In this document: positions 21,601 through 30,823 of the stretch, one piece after another
Position numbering within the stretch: the first letter of the stretch is position 1
Layout: each line of letters begins with the position of its first letter
From: Actomonas sp051209155
GTDB lineage: Bacteria > Verrucomicrobiota > Verrucomicrobiia > Opitutales > Opitutaceae
DNA: 64,000 nucleotides
Assembly (NCBI GenBank): GCA_051209155.1
Contig: JBPJGB010000001.1
Direction: 5' to 3' (one strand)
Notes under the pieces: generated by a model
What the model was told of the DNA's origin: nothing
The model's database searches: none
The model's input: only the letters and a program-made list of their open reading frames with translations
Position numbers and translations under genes: made by a program

Positions 21601-24600
21601 CGAGCCGACGCCGGACGGTGGTCTGCTGCTCGCGGGCAACTTCCGGGAATGGGTCGGCCATGTGACCGATGGTTTGGTCCGGCTCGATGCGGATGGCGCC
21701 GTTGACACGAGCCTGAGGGTGCGTTTGGCCCGCGGCTCGATCTCCGATGTCGCGTTGCAGGCAAACGGACGAATTCTCATCGCGGGCGACTTTAGTCTGG
21801 CCGCACCGGATGGGCAGACCCGCGAAGGCACCGCGCGCCTGCTGGCCAGCGGTGCGCTCGACACCTCGCTCTCGGCTGACGTGACTGGGTTCATCGTGTC
21901 GGCGGCGCCGAATGGCACCATCTTCACCTTGACCAACAGCACCTTGGCGATCTGGGACGAAAACGGTGTGCGGGACGATTTGGTCGACCTGACCTTCGAC
22001 GGCTTCGTCCGCGAAGTGCGGGCGACCGTGAACAATCAAGCCTTGGTCATCGGTGACTTCACCGCAGTGAACGGCGAGGCGCATGCCGCGATCGTGCGCA
22101 TCAACAGTGACGGTTCGATCGACGAGAACTTTACCTCCGGTCTGCCGACCGGGGCTCAAGTCTGGGACCTGGCGCGGGATGCCTCCACCGGTAAGATTTG
22201 GGTGGGCGGTCCGAGCGTGGTGCCCGCGACTCATGAACCGAGCAGTGGCGTGACGCGCTTGAACAGCGACGGCACGGTGGACTTCGGCACGCATTTCGGC
22301 GGTGGCAATGTCTACTCGATCGCCCTGGCGCCGACCGGCGGTGTGGTGGTGGGAGGCGACTTCACCGAGGTGGGGGGCTCCCAGTTGAACAACGGCGGTG
22401 AGATCTCGTGGATCGATGGCGTGGCCGTGGCCAACCTCGCCCGACTCGACGCGGGCGGCGCGCTGATCACGACCAACACACCGACGGTCAACCGCACCGT
22501 TCGCGATGTGGGCAACAACGCCGCGGGTGACACGGTGATCGCCGGAGACTTCGACACCTTCGACGACATTGCCTTCTACGGAGTGGGGGCCATGGACGCG
22601 GCGGGGAACGTCTTCCCCGGTTTCGGCCAGAGCATGGTTTCCAATGGCCGGGCGCACTCGGTGCTGCCCACGGCCGACGGCAAGATCATCCTCGCCGGTC
22701 CGTTCACGCGAGTGAATGGACACCCGGCGGTGGGACTGGCGCGACTGCACGGCGACGGTTCGTTTGACAGCAGTTTCGATCAAGGCAGTGGCTTCAACGG
22801 CCTGGCGCGCTTTGCCGATCTCGCGGCCAATGGCGACATCCTCGTGGTGGGCAATTTCTCGAGCTTCAACGGAACGGAGACCGGCCAGGTCGTGCGTTTG
22901 CACGCGGATGGTTCGCTCGACACCGGTTTTGATTCACGCGTTTCCAATCTCGGCGTCACGGTGGCCCCCGGTTCCCAGTTCATGGATGCGACGTCGGACG
23001 GTGGTGCGCTCGTCGGCGGTTACTATTGGCACAACGGTCCCTTGTCCGTCGCCCACTTCAACCCCGACGGCAGCCTGGACGAGTCGTTCGGCAGCTTCCC
23101 GGCACTGAGCTCCAACTATTCGGTGCTGCATGACCGCAACAACGGTCCGGCTGGCGGCCACTGGGTGGCGAGTGGCCAGTTCTGGAATCATCCGCGCGGC
23201 TACGCGCTGTTGCATCCCGACGGCACGCTGAACGACGCTTTCACCGGCGCGATCGACCTCGATATCGGCGTGGTGATTCAGCCCAGCGATGGCGCGGTGT
23301 ATGTGGGTGGATTCAACTTGGGTTCGACCACCCCTGTTCCATCCCTTTTCCGCCTCTTCCCCGATGGCACGCAGGATGTCGACTTTGTCGGACCGGCGGT
23401 CTTCTACCTCTGGAACGGCAACTTCAACCGGCACTGGCAGCGGGTGATACCGCAGGCGGATGGCGGTGTGGTGCTGGGTGGTAACTTTAGGCTCAATGCC
23501 GACGGCGACGAGGAATGGGATACTGATCGTCGCGTGTTGGCGCGTTTCCTCCCGAACGGCTCTCTCGATCAGGACTTTGTGATCGAGGGGCTGAGCGATC
23601 ACGTCGCGACGGCGGTCGAACAAGCCGCCGATGGTCAGTTCCTGGTGGCGATCGAAGGTCGCGTGGTTCGCACGGGTCCCTTGCCGCCAGAGATCACGGT
23701 CCAACCGGAGCCGGTGGCGGTGACGGTCGGTGAGCCGATTTCGCTGAGCGTCGAAGCGCCCGAGGCGACCGCGTTCCAGTGGCGGGTCGATGGCGTCCCG
23801 ATCGCAGGCCAGACCGGCGCCATGCTGCAGCTCGCGTCCGCCACCCTGGCCGATGCCGGCTTCTACGATGTGGAAGTGATCGGCGATGCTGCGACCACCA
23901 CCGTGCCGGTGCGCGTCGATGTCTTTGCCGCCGGCCAGCCGACGGTGTTGCACGATGACCCGACCTGGAACTTCGTCATGGAGCGCTTCGGCACGACGGT
24001 GAACGACGTGGTGGCGGCTCCCGGGGGCGGCTTCTTTGTGGCGGGCAGCTTCATCGAATGGGACGGCCATCCCACCCGTGGTGTGGTCAAGCTACTCGGC
24101 GACGGTGCCGTCGACGAGAATTTCACCGCGGCGATCGATGGCACGCCGACCGCGATCGGGGTGCAGCCCTCGGGCAAACTCATTGTGACCGGTTCGGTCA
24201 GCGCCGACGGTCCCACGGGCGAGCGGCGGTCCGGAATCCTGCGTTTGGATGCCGGCGGCGTCCTGGATGCCACGTTCCAAGCGCCCTTCGACCGCGGCGC
24301 CGGTGCGTTGGGTATCGCGCCCGACGGATCGATCTTCGTCGCCGGGAACATCGCGGTCGATGTCGACAACGACGTGTATCGCGCCCTGGTTCATCTGGGC
24401 GTCGACGGCGCGCATGATGCCGTGTTCTCCCCCGACCTGCGCACGGCTGATGGTGGTCTACCCTTTGTGCGCACGATCGTGCCGGTGAGCGCGACCGAAG
24501 TATATGTCGGCGCCGATTCGCTCGCGACGATCAATGGCATCGCGGTCGATGCGGTGGTGAAACTGGTCGCGCAGATTGGCGTCCCGGACTCGACCTTCCG

Positions 24601-27600
24601 CACCAACCTGCCGGACTCCGTGCAGGCCTTTGAGATCGCCCGCGACAGCAACGGCAAACTCTGGATCGCGGCGGCCGGGCAGACCATGCGGATTGCGACC
24701 GATGGCACGCCGGAGCTCACGCTGCCCGCCTACCATGGCTCGCCCTTCTCGCTGACCGTGCTGAGTGACAATTCGGTCGTCGTGGCGGGCGACATGGGTC
24801 CAGACGAAAACGACTCGAGCCGCGTCGGTTTTGCCCGCTACACCAACGACGGCACGCTGGTTGGCGCCTTTGCGCCCGTCGCGACCGGCCGCGTCACGAC
24901 GATCTCCGCCGATATTGACGATGATCTGCTGTTTGGGGGTGGGTTCACGCAGCTCAACAGCGTGACGGTGACCGGTGTCGGCATGATCGATGCCGATGGT
25001 GATCCGCTCACCGGCTTCAGCCCGGCGCCGGTTTCGCGGGGCGTCGCCTACGCGGTCACGCCGATGGACGATGGTTCGTTCCTGGTGGGCGGCGACTTTG
25101 ATGTTATCGGCGGCGTCGCGAAGCCGAAGCTCGCCCGCGTCACGGCCGCCGGTGCGGTGGATCCCGTTTTCCCGGCGAGTGGCGCGCCCAATAACAGCGT
25201 TTATTTCGTGGAGCGCGCGGGTCCTGACAGCTACGTGATCTCCGGCGCGTTCAACGCCTACGGCGAGGTTGCGGTGCCGAACTTCATCCGCATCGGCGCC
25301 AACGGCGCCTTGGACGACACCTTCAACATCGCCTACCCGTATTGGGGGCCGGGCGGTTCGGAGCTCATCGACTTGTATGTCGGTCGCGACGGATCGACGC
25401 TTTCGACCGGTTGGTTCTGGGCACCGGAGCGCGTGCAGCACGTGGTGCGCAATCGCCCGGATGGCTCGCACGACGCCTCCTTTGAACTGCATGGCCCGGG
25501 CTTGGATGGATCGTTCGCGCCGTTCTTCGACCTCGTCGCCGGGCCGGGCGGCACCTACTTCGGCGGCGGCTTCTTCGCCACCACGCTCGGCAACGCCGTC
25601 TACAAGTTCGACCACGACGGTTTGATCGATGAGGTCTTCGCGGGTGCGGTTCCGGACTTCAGTTCGCTGGCGACCCTGCGCGTCGCCGGCGACCAATTGT
25701 ATCTCGCGGGCACTCCGCCATCCTCCAGCTCGCCCGCGCTCGTGCGGGTCGGATTCGATGGCCAGATTGATCCGAACTTCACCGCTCCCCGGTTCCGCTG
25801 GGGCTGGGGAGCGCGCGGTCCGCGGGCCTTCTTCTTCCCGGAGGCCGACGGGTCACTTGTCGTGGGGGGCAACTTCGCGATCGATTTGAGCGAAAGCGAA
25901 ACCATCGAACAACCGGTTCTCACACGCCTCGGGCCCGACGGAACCTACGACCCCGCCTTGGTCTACGACGGCGAGCGCCTCGGCGGGATCTCGGCGATGC
26001 AGCAATTACCCGATGGCAACTTCGTGATCGCTAGCGCCGGCAAGCTCGTTCGCACGATGAGCGAGGTGACCTTGATCACCGATCCGCCGGTTGCGACCGA
26101 TGTCACGTTTGGCGAAGACCTCGTGCTTACGGTGGGCACCGTCGATGAGACGGGCCTCTCTTTTCAGTGGTTGCTCAATGGCACGGAACTGCCCGGAGCC
26201 ACCGCGAGCACCCTCACGATCACCGACGCGCCGCTCGCGGCTGCCGGATACTACGCGGTGCGCGTGACCGGCGCGACGGTCGAGCAAAGCGAGCCGGTGC
26301 GGGTGAACATCGTTCCGGCCGTAACGCCGGGCATTCTGGAGGCGGATCCGACTTGGAAGTTCCTGGTCGAGCGCATTGGCATGCAACCCTTCGGCATGGT
26401 CGGGGCGGCCGACGGAGGCTTCTTCCTGTGGGGCGACGCCACCGGCGTTGACCAGCACCAGTCCTTTGGCGTGGTGAAGCTGCATACGGACGGCACGGTC
26501 GATGACACCTTCAGCGTCACGCAACTCACCGGTTCGGTGAGCCATTTGGCCGAGCAAAGTGACGGCAAGATCGTCATTGGCGGCGACTTTGTCCTCGAAG
26601 CGGACGGTCGTGAATGGCGCGGTCTCGCGCGACTGGATGCCGAGGGCAAGGTTGATCCGAACTTTGCTGATGCGTCCGTCAATCCGCTCGTGAGTGGCTA
26701 CGCCGTGGCGGTGGCGCCGAACGGCATGATCTACTTCGCCCGTGATGGCGGCTTGGCCCGCGCGGACGCCAATGGCGTGGTGGATGACGCCCCGTTTGGC
26801 CCGACGTTTGCCGGCGAGACCTCCAACAGTCCCTTCATCCGCGATATCCTGGTGCAGTCGGATAACCGCGTGGTGGTGGTCGGAGAATTCGATACGGTGG
26901 GCGGCGAGGCCCGGCACGGTTTGGTGCGCTTGAACACCGATGGATCGGTCGACGCGAACATGGTGTTGCCCTGGACCTACGACGAAAACGATTACCCGAG
27001 TGGCGCCGGCTACCCGTGGTCGCTTGAAGCCACCACGGATGGTTCGGTTTGGCTCACGATGTTGGGTGACTATCGTTACGGCGACACCGTCGCGAATGGC
27101 GGCTTGGTGCGCTTCAGCGCCGCGGGCGCGGTGGACCGACTGATACCGTTCCCGGCAGGTAATTCCTTCAGTCTGGCGGCGGTGGCCGATGGCTCACTTT
27201 ACGTCGCGGGTGCCTACCTCCGATTGGCGGAGAACGGCGACCTGCAGGCGGTCATCCGCATCGATGACGAAGGTGCCATCGACTCCGGCTTTACCTTCCC
27301 GGCGGCCTTCGCGGATCTGCGTCAGCTCGCGGTGGGGAGCGGTGGCCAACTGCTCACGACCGGGACCGTGCAACTCACGGAAACCGATGAGTTCAGTTAC
27401 AAGACGAGACTGTTCAGCGCGGCCGATGGCCTGCTGAGCGACCTCGCTCTGCGGCTGCGGTCATTCGGCAGGGTGCGCGGTTACGTGCCCCAGGCGGATG
27501 GGTCGGTGTTTGTGGGCGGCGAGTTCAACTACGTGAATGGCACGCCGGTGAACCACCTCGCGCGACTGACACCCGCCGGTCAGCTCGATCCCAGCTTCGA

Positions 27601-30600
27601 TCCCGGAGACGGACTCGACGGCGCGGTCTGGCTGCTCTCCGGCGGCCCCGACGGCATGCTCTATGTGTTCGGCTGGTTCGGCAGCTACGATGGCACACCG
27701 GTTGGCGCGTATATTCGCATCGATGCGAACGGCGCGCTGGATGAAACCTTCACCCATGACACCGGCAACGAGATGCACCTGCTCGCGCCCCGTGCCGACG
27801 GTGGCATGTTCGTCAGCGGTTGGGATTGGGATGGGGTGCTCTCGCGCAACGCGGGGCTGGCGCGACACTTCTCCGACGGCGCCCGCGACCGGGATTTTAC
27901 CGTGCTGATCAATGGCGAGGGCCGGTATGGTTCGGCTCAGCTTGCGTTGATCGAGGGTCCGAACGGGCAGGTCGTCTCCGGTGGCTTTGTTTCACAACAG
28001 TATGACAACAGGGGCCTCGGCTTCATGGACCCCAGCGGCAACGTCAATGTCGACGCCACGGCTGCAGCCAATGTGACCGATTTTGTCTACGGGCTGATGG
28101 CAGACACCGAGGGCATCTGGGTGGTGAGCGGCGGCGAAGAAGCTGTGCGCAAAATCGCCTGGGATGGCACCGCGGTATCCGGCTTCGGCGCGACGTCCAC
28201 CAGCCTCCTCTGGCGAGGCGAGTTCCCGCGGTTCCGTCTATTCCCGCAGGCCGACGGTGGCATGATCCTGGCCGGCCCGGCAATCGTCACGCCGGACGGC
28301 CAACAGGTGGTGTCGTCGACCCTCACGCGCTTCAGCGCCGATGGCACCTGGGACGATTCGACCTTCCTGCTCGGGGAGTCCTTCCAAGACGTTCAACCAG
28401 TCGTGCAACTGGTCGACGGTGGCTTCGTCTACTTCGACGGGCGCATTGGTCGCCTGCATCGCACGCGGGAGGCCGTGCTCACGGCGCCGGCGATCATCGC
28501 CGCGCCGACCGGTGCGGCGCTCGACGAAGGCGATGACTTTGCGCTCGCGGTGCGGGCCATCGGCACCGGTGAACTCAGCTACCAATGGCAAAAAGACGGC
28601 GTCGACATCGTCGGTGCGACCGATCGGCTGTTGGACTTGCCGAACCTGACCGGTGAGTCCGCCGGCGCTTACACGGTCGTGGTCACCGACGACCTCGGTT
28701 CGACGACCAGTGACCCCGTGCAGGTGGACGTGGAGACCGGTGAACCGCCGGTGCGCGCGTTGCTCAACCTCTCGGCCCGCTTGGAACTCGACGAGATGGG
28801 ACGCGCCTACGCGCCGTTCCGCATCCAAGGCGGGGAGAGTAAGCTGCTGTTGTTCCGTGCGGTCGGGCCGAGCTTGGCTGATCTGGGTGTGACCGGTGCC
28901 ATGTCGGATCCGCGTTTGCGTCTGCTCGATCACGCGGGAATCGAGATCCTGTCCAACGACAACTGGGGAGACCTCACTGAGAACGCCGACTCCGTCGCTT
29001 CCATTGGTGCAGATGTGGGCGCCTTTGCTTTGAGCACGGGCAGTCTTGATGCGGCGACGGTCGCTTTGCTGGGTGAGGGCAACTATATCCTCGAGGTGAC
29101 CGGAACGGGCCCGGGCACGGTTCTGGTCGACATCTTCGATGCGGACGCCGCGGGCTCCTCCACTCGCTTGGTTCACCTCGCAGTCGGAGCCCATTACGAA
29201 GCGGGCGACGGATTTGTCGGCGGCTTGGTGGTGGCGACCGCGGCTGAGGCAACACAGGACCTCATCCTCCGTGCGGTGGGCCCGGGATTGCCGTGGCCGA
29301 ACGCCTTGCCGGATCCGGTGCTGACCCTGTTCGACGGGTTAGACGAGATCGCCGCCAACGACGATTGGAGCGACAGCACAGGCCTGACCGCTGACTTCCT
29401 CGATGTGGGTGCCCCGCCGCTTCCAGTGGGCAGCGCGGACGCCGCGTTCCGCACGGCTCTGGGTGGCGGTGCCTACGCGCTCTCGCTCAGCTCGGGCGAT
29501 GGTGGATCCGGTCCGGTTTTGGTAGAGGTTTACGATACCGATCGGGTGGCGGCTCCGGTCGCGCCGTTTGTGCTCATCCCGCCCGTCGATAGCGATGTGC
29601 AGGAAGGGGAGAGCGCCTTCTTTGCGGTCTACGCCGGTGGCCTCGGCCCGTTGTCTTACCAGTGGCAGCTCGACGGCGTGGACTTGGTCGGGGCGACCGC
29701 GGCGCGGCTCGACATTGCCGCCGCCTCTCTCAGCGATGCGGGCGATTACCGGGTCAGGATCATGAGCGGTCAGAGCTCGGTCACCACCGCGGCGGCGACG
29801 CTCACGGTGGCAGCCGCGCCCAGCGCGCCGGTCATCGACAGCCAGCCGGTTTCGACGACGGTGCCGTCGGGCAGTCCGGCAACCTTCACCGTGGTCGCGA
29901 GTGGCGACGGTCCGCTGAGTTATCAGTGGTATGAAGGCAACAGCCCGATTGTGACCGCCCCGGTCGCCGGAGCCACCGGAGCCAGCTTCACCACGGCTGC
30001 GTTGACGGAGACGACCACCTACTGGGTGCGCGTGACCAATGCGGTGGGTTCGGTAGACAGTGCGACCGCCACGGCGACGGTGCTGGAACCCTCGACGACC
30101 ACCGCCTCGCACAGTGTGGTGGGCGGAGGTTACGTGGCCGGCGGCACGGTGAGCATCACCAACACCTTCACTTATGAAGGAGGTGCCAGTGCGATCGGCT
30201 GGACCGTGGACCTTCCGGACGGCTGGAGCTATGCCTCGACCGTGTTTGCCGAGTTTCGACCGGATGTCCGGCCCTCGTCGGGCACGACCGGGACGCTCGG
30301 TTGGGCTTATTCCGAGGTGCCGCCCAGCGGGGCGTCGTTTACCTACACGCTGAATGTTCCGGCTGGCACGACCGGTGTGCAGACTTTGTCGGCCTCGCTG
30401 CTGTTCCGTTCCGGCAGTGCGCCGGAGGAAACCGTGATCGCGACGCCGGCCCCGCTGCAAATTGGCGAGCGCCCCTCGCTGCACTCTGCCGATACGGACC
30501 AAGACAATCGCATTGGGCTGTCGGAATTGTTGCGGGTCATCGAGCTCTACAACACGCGCTTCGGCACCAGCCGCACCGGCCGGTATCGAGTGGCCGCGGG

Positions 30601-30823
30601 CACCGAGGATGGATTTGAAAGCGATCCGAGCTTGGCGGCCGACGCGGGCGGCTCGCTCGCGACCTACCACTCCGCCGACTCAGACCAGGATGCGCTCATC
30701 AGCCTGTCCGAACTGTTGCGGATCATCGAGCTCTACAACTACCGCAGCGGCACGACCCGCACCGGCGAGTATCACCTCGACGCCACCACCGAGGACGGCT
30801 TCGCCGCCGGACCGTCCTCCTGA
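15698..30823 (+). CDS. Giant 5041-aa multi-propeller surface protein with EF-hand doublet tag
   Basis: The start ATG is followed by a basic stretch and a hydrophobic segment ending near LLAQP, a long signal peptide. Approximate order by residue: HAF-type repeats (48-360), Ig (367-444), a BNR/Ycf48-like propeller region with STDGxxW motifs (450-1028), two Ig (1028-1193), a second BNR-like block (1198-1765), two Ig (1771-1940), then three delta-60/DUF5122 blocks of about 710 residues each (1945-2661, 2748-3455, 3546-4258), separated by single Ig domains. After these come an Ig, two RAVGP-type repeats (4351-4616), two Ig (4621-4798), a beta-rich module (4805-4925) and the EF-hand doublet (4929-5041). 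The BNR pair and the delta-60 triplet look like internal segmental duplications. Probably a very long cell-surface or secreted adhesin-like protein; no catalytic motif recognised. Confidence 0.92.
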   Translation: MLHHRTNSHPLSTPWHRWPTLIALTLSIGASVLLAQPRIYWLDDLTGVAGSVEAVANNGDLVGRGTGTQSSPGYLRRFASGEIVVGYPSGVAQPLAIDSAGVHVGTGRQAPGGFAEWWDGAQRWGGLNDLGEPLVAGGSNVTGFSYDGLVAVGYITGNTSVLKEAGFWERLGENTLSLSLSLSTTNNHHWFADGVSGDGRYMVGTYNLGNGNRAFRWTRSASREDLGSLGGGDSTAAAINWDGSMVLGSSETTDDAADQLFVWTEIDGMQALPFWDANATISDPIGMSGDGRLILANESYGANPLIYVDGVPHLFQDYLDELEATGRQERLVTGLHAISPDGRYIVGSGLVGGVPRLFLADMGAAYRPVHENIYAQVGEQIAISSGQDLQTDHKWYRDGVEVEGQTGETLIIPVVSLADAGAYTFATFSEIDGWVFSAPVQLHVSETGATPLPEFGQRHPFGGPAGNLVDVLHDQSNGVFVAYGRGGLVYTSTDGVAWNRKPDSPFNYPQAGAMLWTGTQYLMVGDQPSAYVSTDLTSWTEAGSFAQGNKHAVAQVNATLVAVGPNGSIERSVDGGQSWSAVESGTTSSLSAIHFGYEGFWAISRDGTVVNSNSQTGISWNQVTLPEGYQNRHLIGLGRGVGDDVWIVGSDTVLHYQNGTWDVVETGYAGNFSDVLYTGQIVLSTWEGTVLADDWDDLTTWAEIPMPAVNRGTSLLGLAGGSGGAAVVAVGNGGTIFRSTDSGAGWESVGTIGATNELFDVSVVDGEFHAVGSNGVILTSPDGRNWFQRQSFTGHWLSDAFQSGGYTYLPTNWGNVLRSLDGENWDDIETGDHFANNGHALANGEILLVGDNGQVRRSSDGSVWSTAQIPGADQNLSAVAARGDLVVAVGDAGGVFVSTDNINWTRHDPSPGTNWRSVRVIDGVFFITGYNSQLFVSTDGQYWHDLSDDRLGWGINDIVKGPDGYYFPTGTAHTDVTKTKDFQQIEGVAHIGSVDLRRAAVAHNAMVLVGEGGAIYSTDLPDMGIVPFLQQNLPDRVDTLLGDTLFLQVFATGAEPLTYQWTKDGEVIAGANGPMLIRPNAGEDDAGDYMVTVTTVNNDPVESNTATVNVAADPAITRQPPFMTLVEFGGSVSLSVAADGALSYQWYRDGGDLTGATGPTLSLTDVSPDDNGAYTVVIDTINGPLTSRAAHLIGYATPDDTYPNIDTISPDPLIGTLQNVIHDGSQFVAIGRSGKLVTSTDGINWGAGPDTPVDYPEGLAYDGSSYFIVGDHNRLVRSADLDTWTDLQSNTDHALTGIGFAGDLLIAVGSNGTIVTSADGGDTWASATSPTGEYLHEAGGTSGSYVVVGNGGTILHSTDGGTWSQITAPEGYGHRELRDVEYLNGQFVIVGTEGAVLTSTDGVNWTVRANEIGAWFDTVSFDGTRYWLSHYTSSVFFTTDFSSFTESYPQPIVPGSGFTGVASHDGITVLAGAGMNLFTSSNGGNSWTSAGSRGGSSELREVVRLNGEHVTVGSNGLLLTSPDTRTWTQRQDLTGDWLQGVVYGHGQYVVVGHQGVILAGPSLDELQFRRDESDWRNLYAVAVTDRGYVASGLSGHIRHSTDGVNWVAVDVPGATSDLWGIAAIGDTVVTAGNNGEFFTSTDGGLTWTTNSISNNGSFRRVRAIDGAFYVMGENQAFAVSVDGLTWREISLPWITWSINDMIKGPDAYYFAMGGPEGRLARMPSLGDWSEVDGIDYVDLFSLSFNPDGLALVGEGATIATSFGLPTAPDGLAIQRGLPEITTYQAGEDFLLQVFASAPSGELSFQWDHNGTDIPGATAAVLFLDDVDTADLGTYTLTVSGGGTTVTATTTLAEPVVPEFTAQPEGGSATIGGELTLVAEATVSGGAVSYQWRHQGIWLDGETGPSLTLANLQPGQSGYYDVVAFGGGSDIASDSVYVEVTPPLPVGPLRLDPTWDVVLENAGGAIYDIEPTPDGGLLLAGNFREWVGHVTDGLVRLDADGAVDTSLRVRLARGSISDVALQANGRILIAGDFSLAAPDGQTREGTARLLASGALDTSLSADVTGFIVSAAPNGTIFTLTNSTLAIWDENGVRDDLVDLTFDGFVREVRATVNNQALVIGDFTAVNGEAHAAIVRINSDGSIDENFTSGLPTGAQVWDLARDASTGKIWVGGPSVVPATHEPSSGVTRLNSDGTVDFGTHFGGGNVYSIALAPTGGVVVGGDFTEVGGSQLNNGGEISWIDGVAVANLARLDAGGALITTNTPTVNRTVRDVGNNAAGDTVIAGDFDTFDDIAFYGVGAMDAAGNVFPGFGQSMVSNGRAHSVLPTADGKIILAGPFTRVNGHPAVGLARLHGDGSFDSSFDQGSGFNGLARFADLAANGDILVVGNFSSFNGTETGQVVRLHADGSLDTGFDSRVSNLGVTVAPGSQFMDATSDGGALVGGYYWHNGPLSVAHFNPDGSLDESFGSFPALSSNYSVLHDRNNGPAGGHWVASGQFWNHPRGYALLHPDGTLNDAFTGAIDLDIGVVIQPSDGAVYVGGFNLGSTTPVPSLFRLFPDGTQDVDFVGPAVFYLWNGNFNRHWQRVIPQADGGVVLGGNFRLNADGDEEWDTDRRVLARFLPNGSLDQDFVIEGLSDHVATAVEQAADGQFLVAIEGRVVRTGPLPPEITVQPEPVAVTVGEPISLSVEAPEATAFQWRVDGVPIAGQTGAMLQLASATLADAGFYDVEVIGDAATTTVPVRVDVFAAGQPTVLHDDPTWNFVMERFGTTVNDVVAAPGGGFFVAGSFIEWDGHPTRGVVKLLGDGAVDENFTAAIDGTPTAIGVQPSGKLIVTGSVSADGPTGERRSGILRLDAGGVLDATFQAPFDRGAGALGIAPDGSIFVAGNIAVDVDNDVYRALVHLGVDGAHDAVFSPDLRTADGGLPFVRTIVPVSATEVYVGADSLATINGIAVDAVVKLVAQIGVPDSTFRTNLPDSVQAFEIARDSNGKLWIAAAGQTMRIATDGTPELTLPAYHGSPFSLTVLSDNSVVVAGDMGPDENDSSRVGFARYTNDGTLVGAFAPVATGRVTTISADIDDDLLFGGGFTQLNSVTVTGVGMIDADGDPLTGFSPAPVSRGVAYAVTPMDDGSFLVGGDFDVIGGVAKPKLARVTAAGAVDPVFPASGAPNNSVYFVERAGPDSYVISGAFNAYGEVAVPNFIRIGANGALDDTFNIAYPYWGPGGSELIDLYVGRDGSTLSTGWFWAPERVQHVVRNRPDGSHDASFELHGPGLDGSFAPFFDLVAGPGGTYFGGGFFATTLGNAVYKFDHDGLIDEVFAGAVPDFSSLATLRVAGDQLYLAGTPPSSSSPALVRVGFDGQIDPNFTAPRFRWGWGARGPRAFFFPEADGSLVVGGNFAIDLSESETIEQPVLTRLGPDGTYDPALVYDGERLGGISAMQQLPDGNFVIASAGKLVRTMSEVTLITDPPVATDVTFGEDLVLTVGTVDETGLSFQWLLNGTELPGATASTLTITDAPLAAAGYYAVRVTGATVEQSEPVRVNIVPAVTPGILEADPTWKFLVERIGMQPFGMVGAADGGFFLWGDATGVDQHQSFGVVKLHTDGTVDDTFSVTQLTGSVSHLAEQSDGKIVIGGDFVLEADGREWRGLARLDAEGKVDPNFADASVNPLVSGYAVAVAPNGMIYFARDGGLARADANGVVDDAPFGPTFAGETSNSPFIRDILVQSDNRVVVVGEFDTVGGEARHGLVRLNTDGSVDANMVLPWTYDENDYPSGAGYPWSLEATTDGSVWLTMLGDYRYGDTVANGGLVRFSAAGAVDRLIPFPAGNSFSLAAVADGSLYVAGAYLRLAENGDLQAVIRIDDEGAIDSGFTFPAAFADLRQLAVGSGGQLLTTGTVQLTETDEFSYKTRLFSAADGLLSDLALRLRSFGRVRGYVPQADGSVFVGGEFNYVNGTPVNHLARLTPAGQLDPSFDPGDGLDGAVWLLSGGPDGMLYVFGWFGSYDGTPVGAYIRIDANGALDETFTHDTGNEMHLLAPRADGGMFVSGWDWDGVLSRNAGLARHFSDGARDRDFTVLINGEGRYGSAQLALIEGPNGQVVSGGFVSQQYDNRGLGFMDPSGNVNVDATAAANVTDFVYGLMADTEGIWVVSGGEEAVRKIAWDGTAVSGFGATSTSLLWRGEFPRFRLFPQADGGMILAGPAIVTPDGQQVVSSTLTRFSADGTWDDSTFLLGESFQDVQPVVQLVDGGFVYFDGRIGRLHRTREAVLTAPAIIAAPTGAALDEGDDFALAVRAIGTGELSYQWQKDGVDIVGATDRLLDLPNLTGESAGAYTVVVTDDLGSTTSDPVQVDVETGEPPVRALLNLSARLELDEMGRAYAPFRIQGGESKLLLFRAVGPSLADLGVTGAMSDPRLRLLDHAGIEILSNDNWGDLTENADSVASIGADVGAFALSTGSLDAATVALLGEGNYILEVTGTGPGTVLVDIFDADAAGSSTRLVHLAVGAHYEAGDGFVGGLVVATAAEATQDLILRAVGPGLPWPNALPDPVLTLFDGLDEIAANDDWSDSTGLTADFLDVGAPPLPVGSADAAFRTALGGGAYALSLSSGDGGSGPVLVEVYDTDRVAAPVAPFVLIPPVDSDVQEGESAFFAVYAGGLGPLSYQWQLDGVDLVGATAARLDIAAASLSDAGDYRVRIMSGQSSVTTAAATLTVAAAPSAPVIDSQPVSTTVPSGSPATFTVVASGDGPLSYQWYEGNSPIVTAPVAGATGASFTTAALTETTTYWVRVTNAVGSVDSATATATVLEPSTTTASHSVVGGGYVAGGTVSITNTFTYEGGASAIGWTVDLPDGWSYASTVFAEFRPDVRPSSGTTGTLGWAYSEVPPSGASFTYTLNVPAGTTGVQTLSASLLFRSGSAPEETVIATPAPLQIGERPSLHSADTDQDNRIGLSELLRVIELYNTRFGTSRTGRYRVAAGTEDGFESDPSLAADAGGSLATYHSADSDQDALISLSELLRIIELYNYRSGTTRTGEYHLDATTEDGFAAGPSS
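30482..30820 (+). repeat. C-terminal EF-hand/dockerin-like doublet, copy 4
   Basis: The loops are DTDQDNRIGLSE and DSDQDALISLSE, followed by LLRVIELYNTR and LLRIIELYNYR. The metal-ligand positions 1, 3, 5 and 12 are intact in both. Confidence 0.8.
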
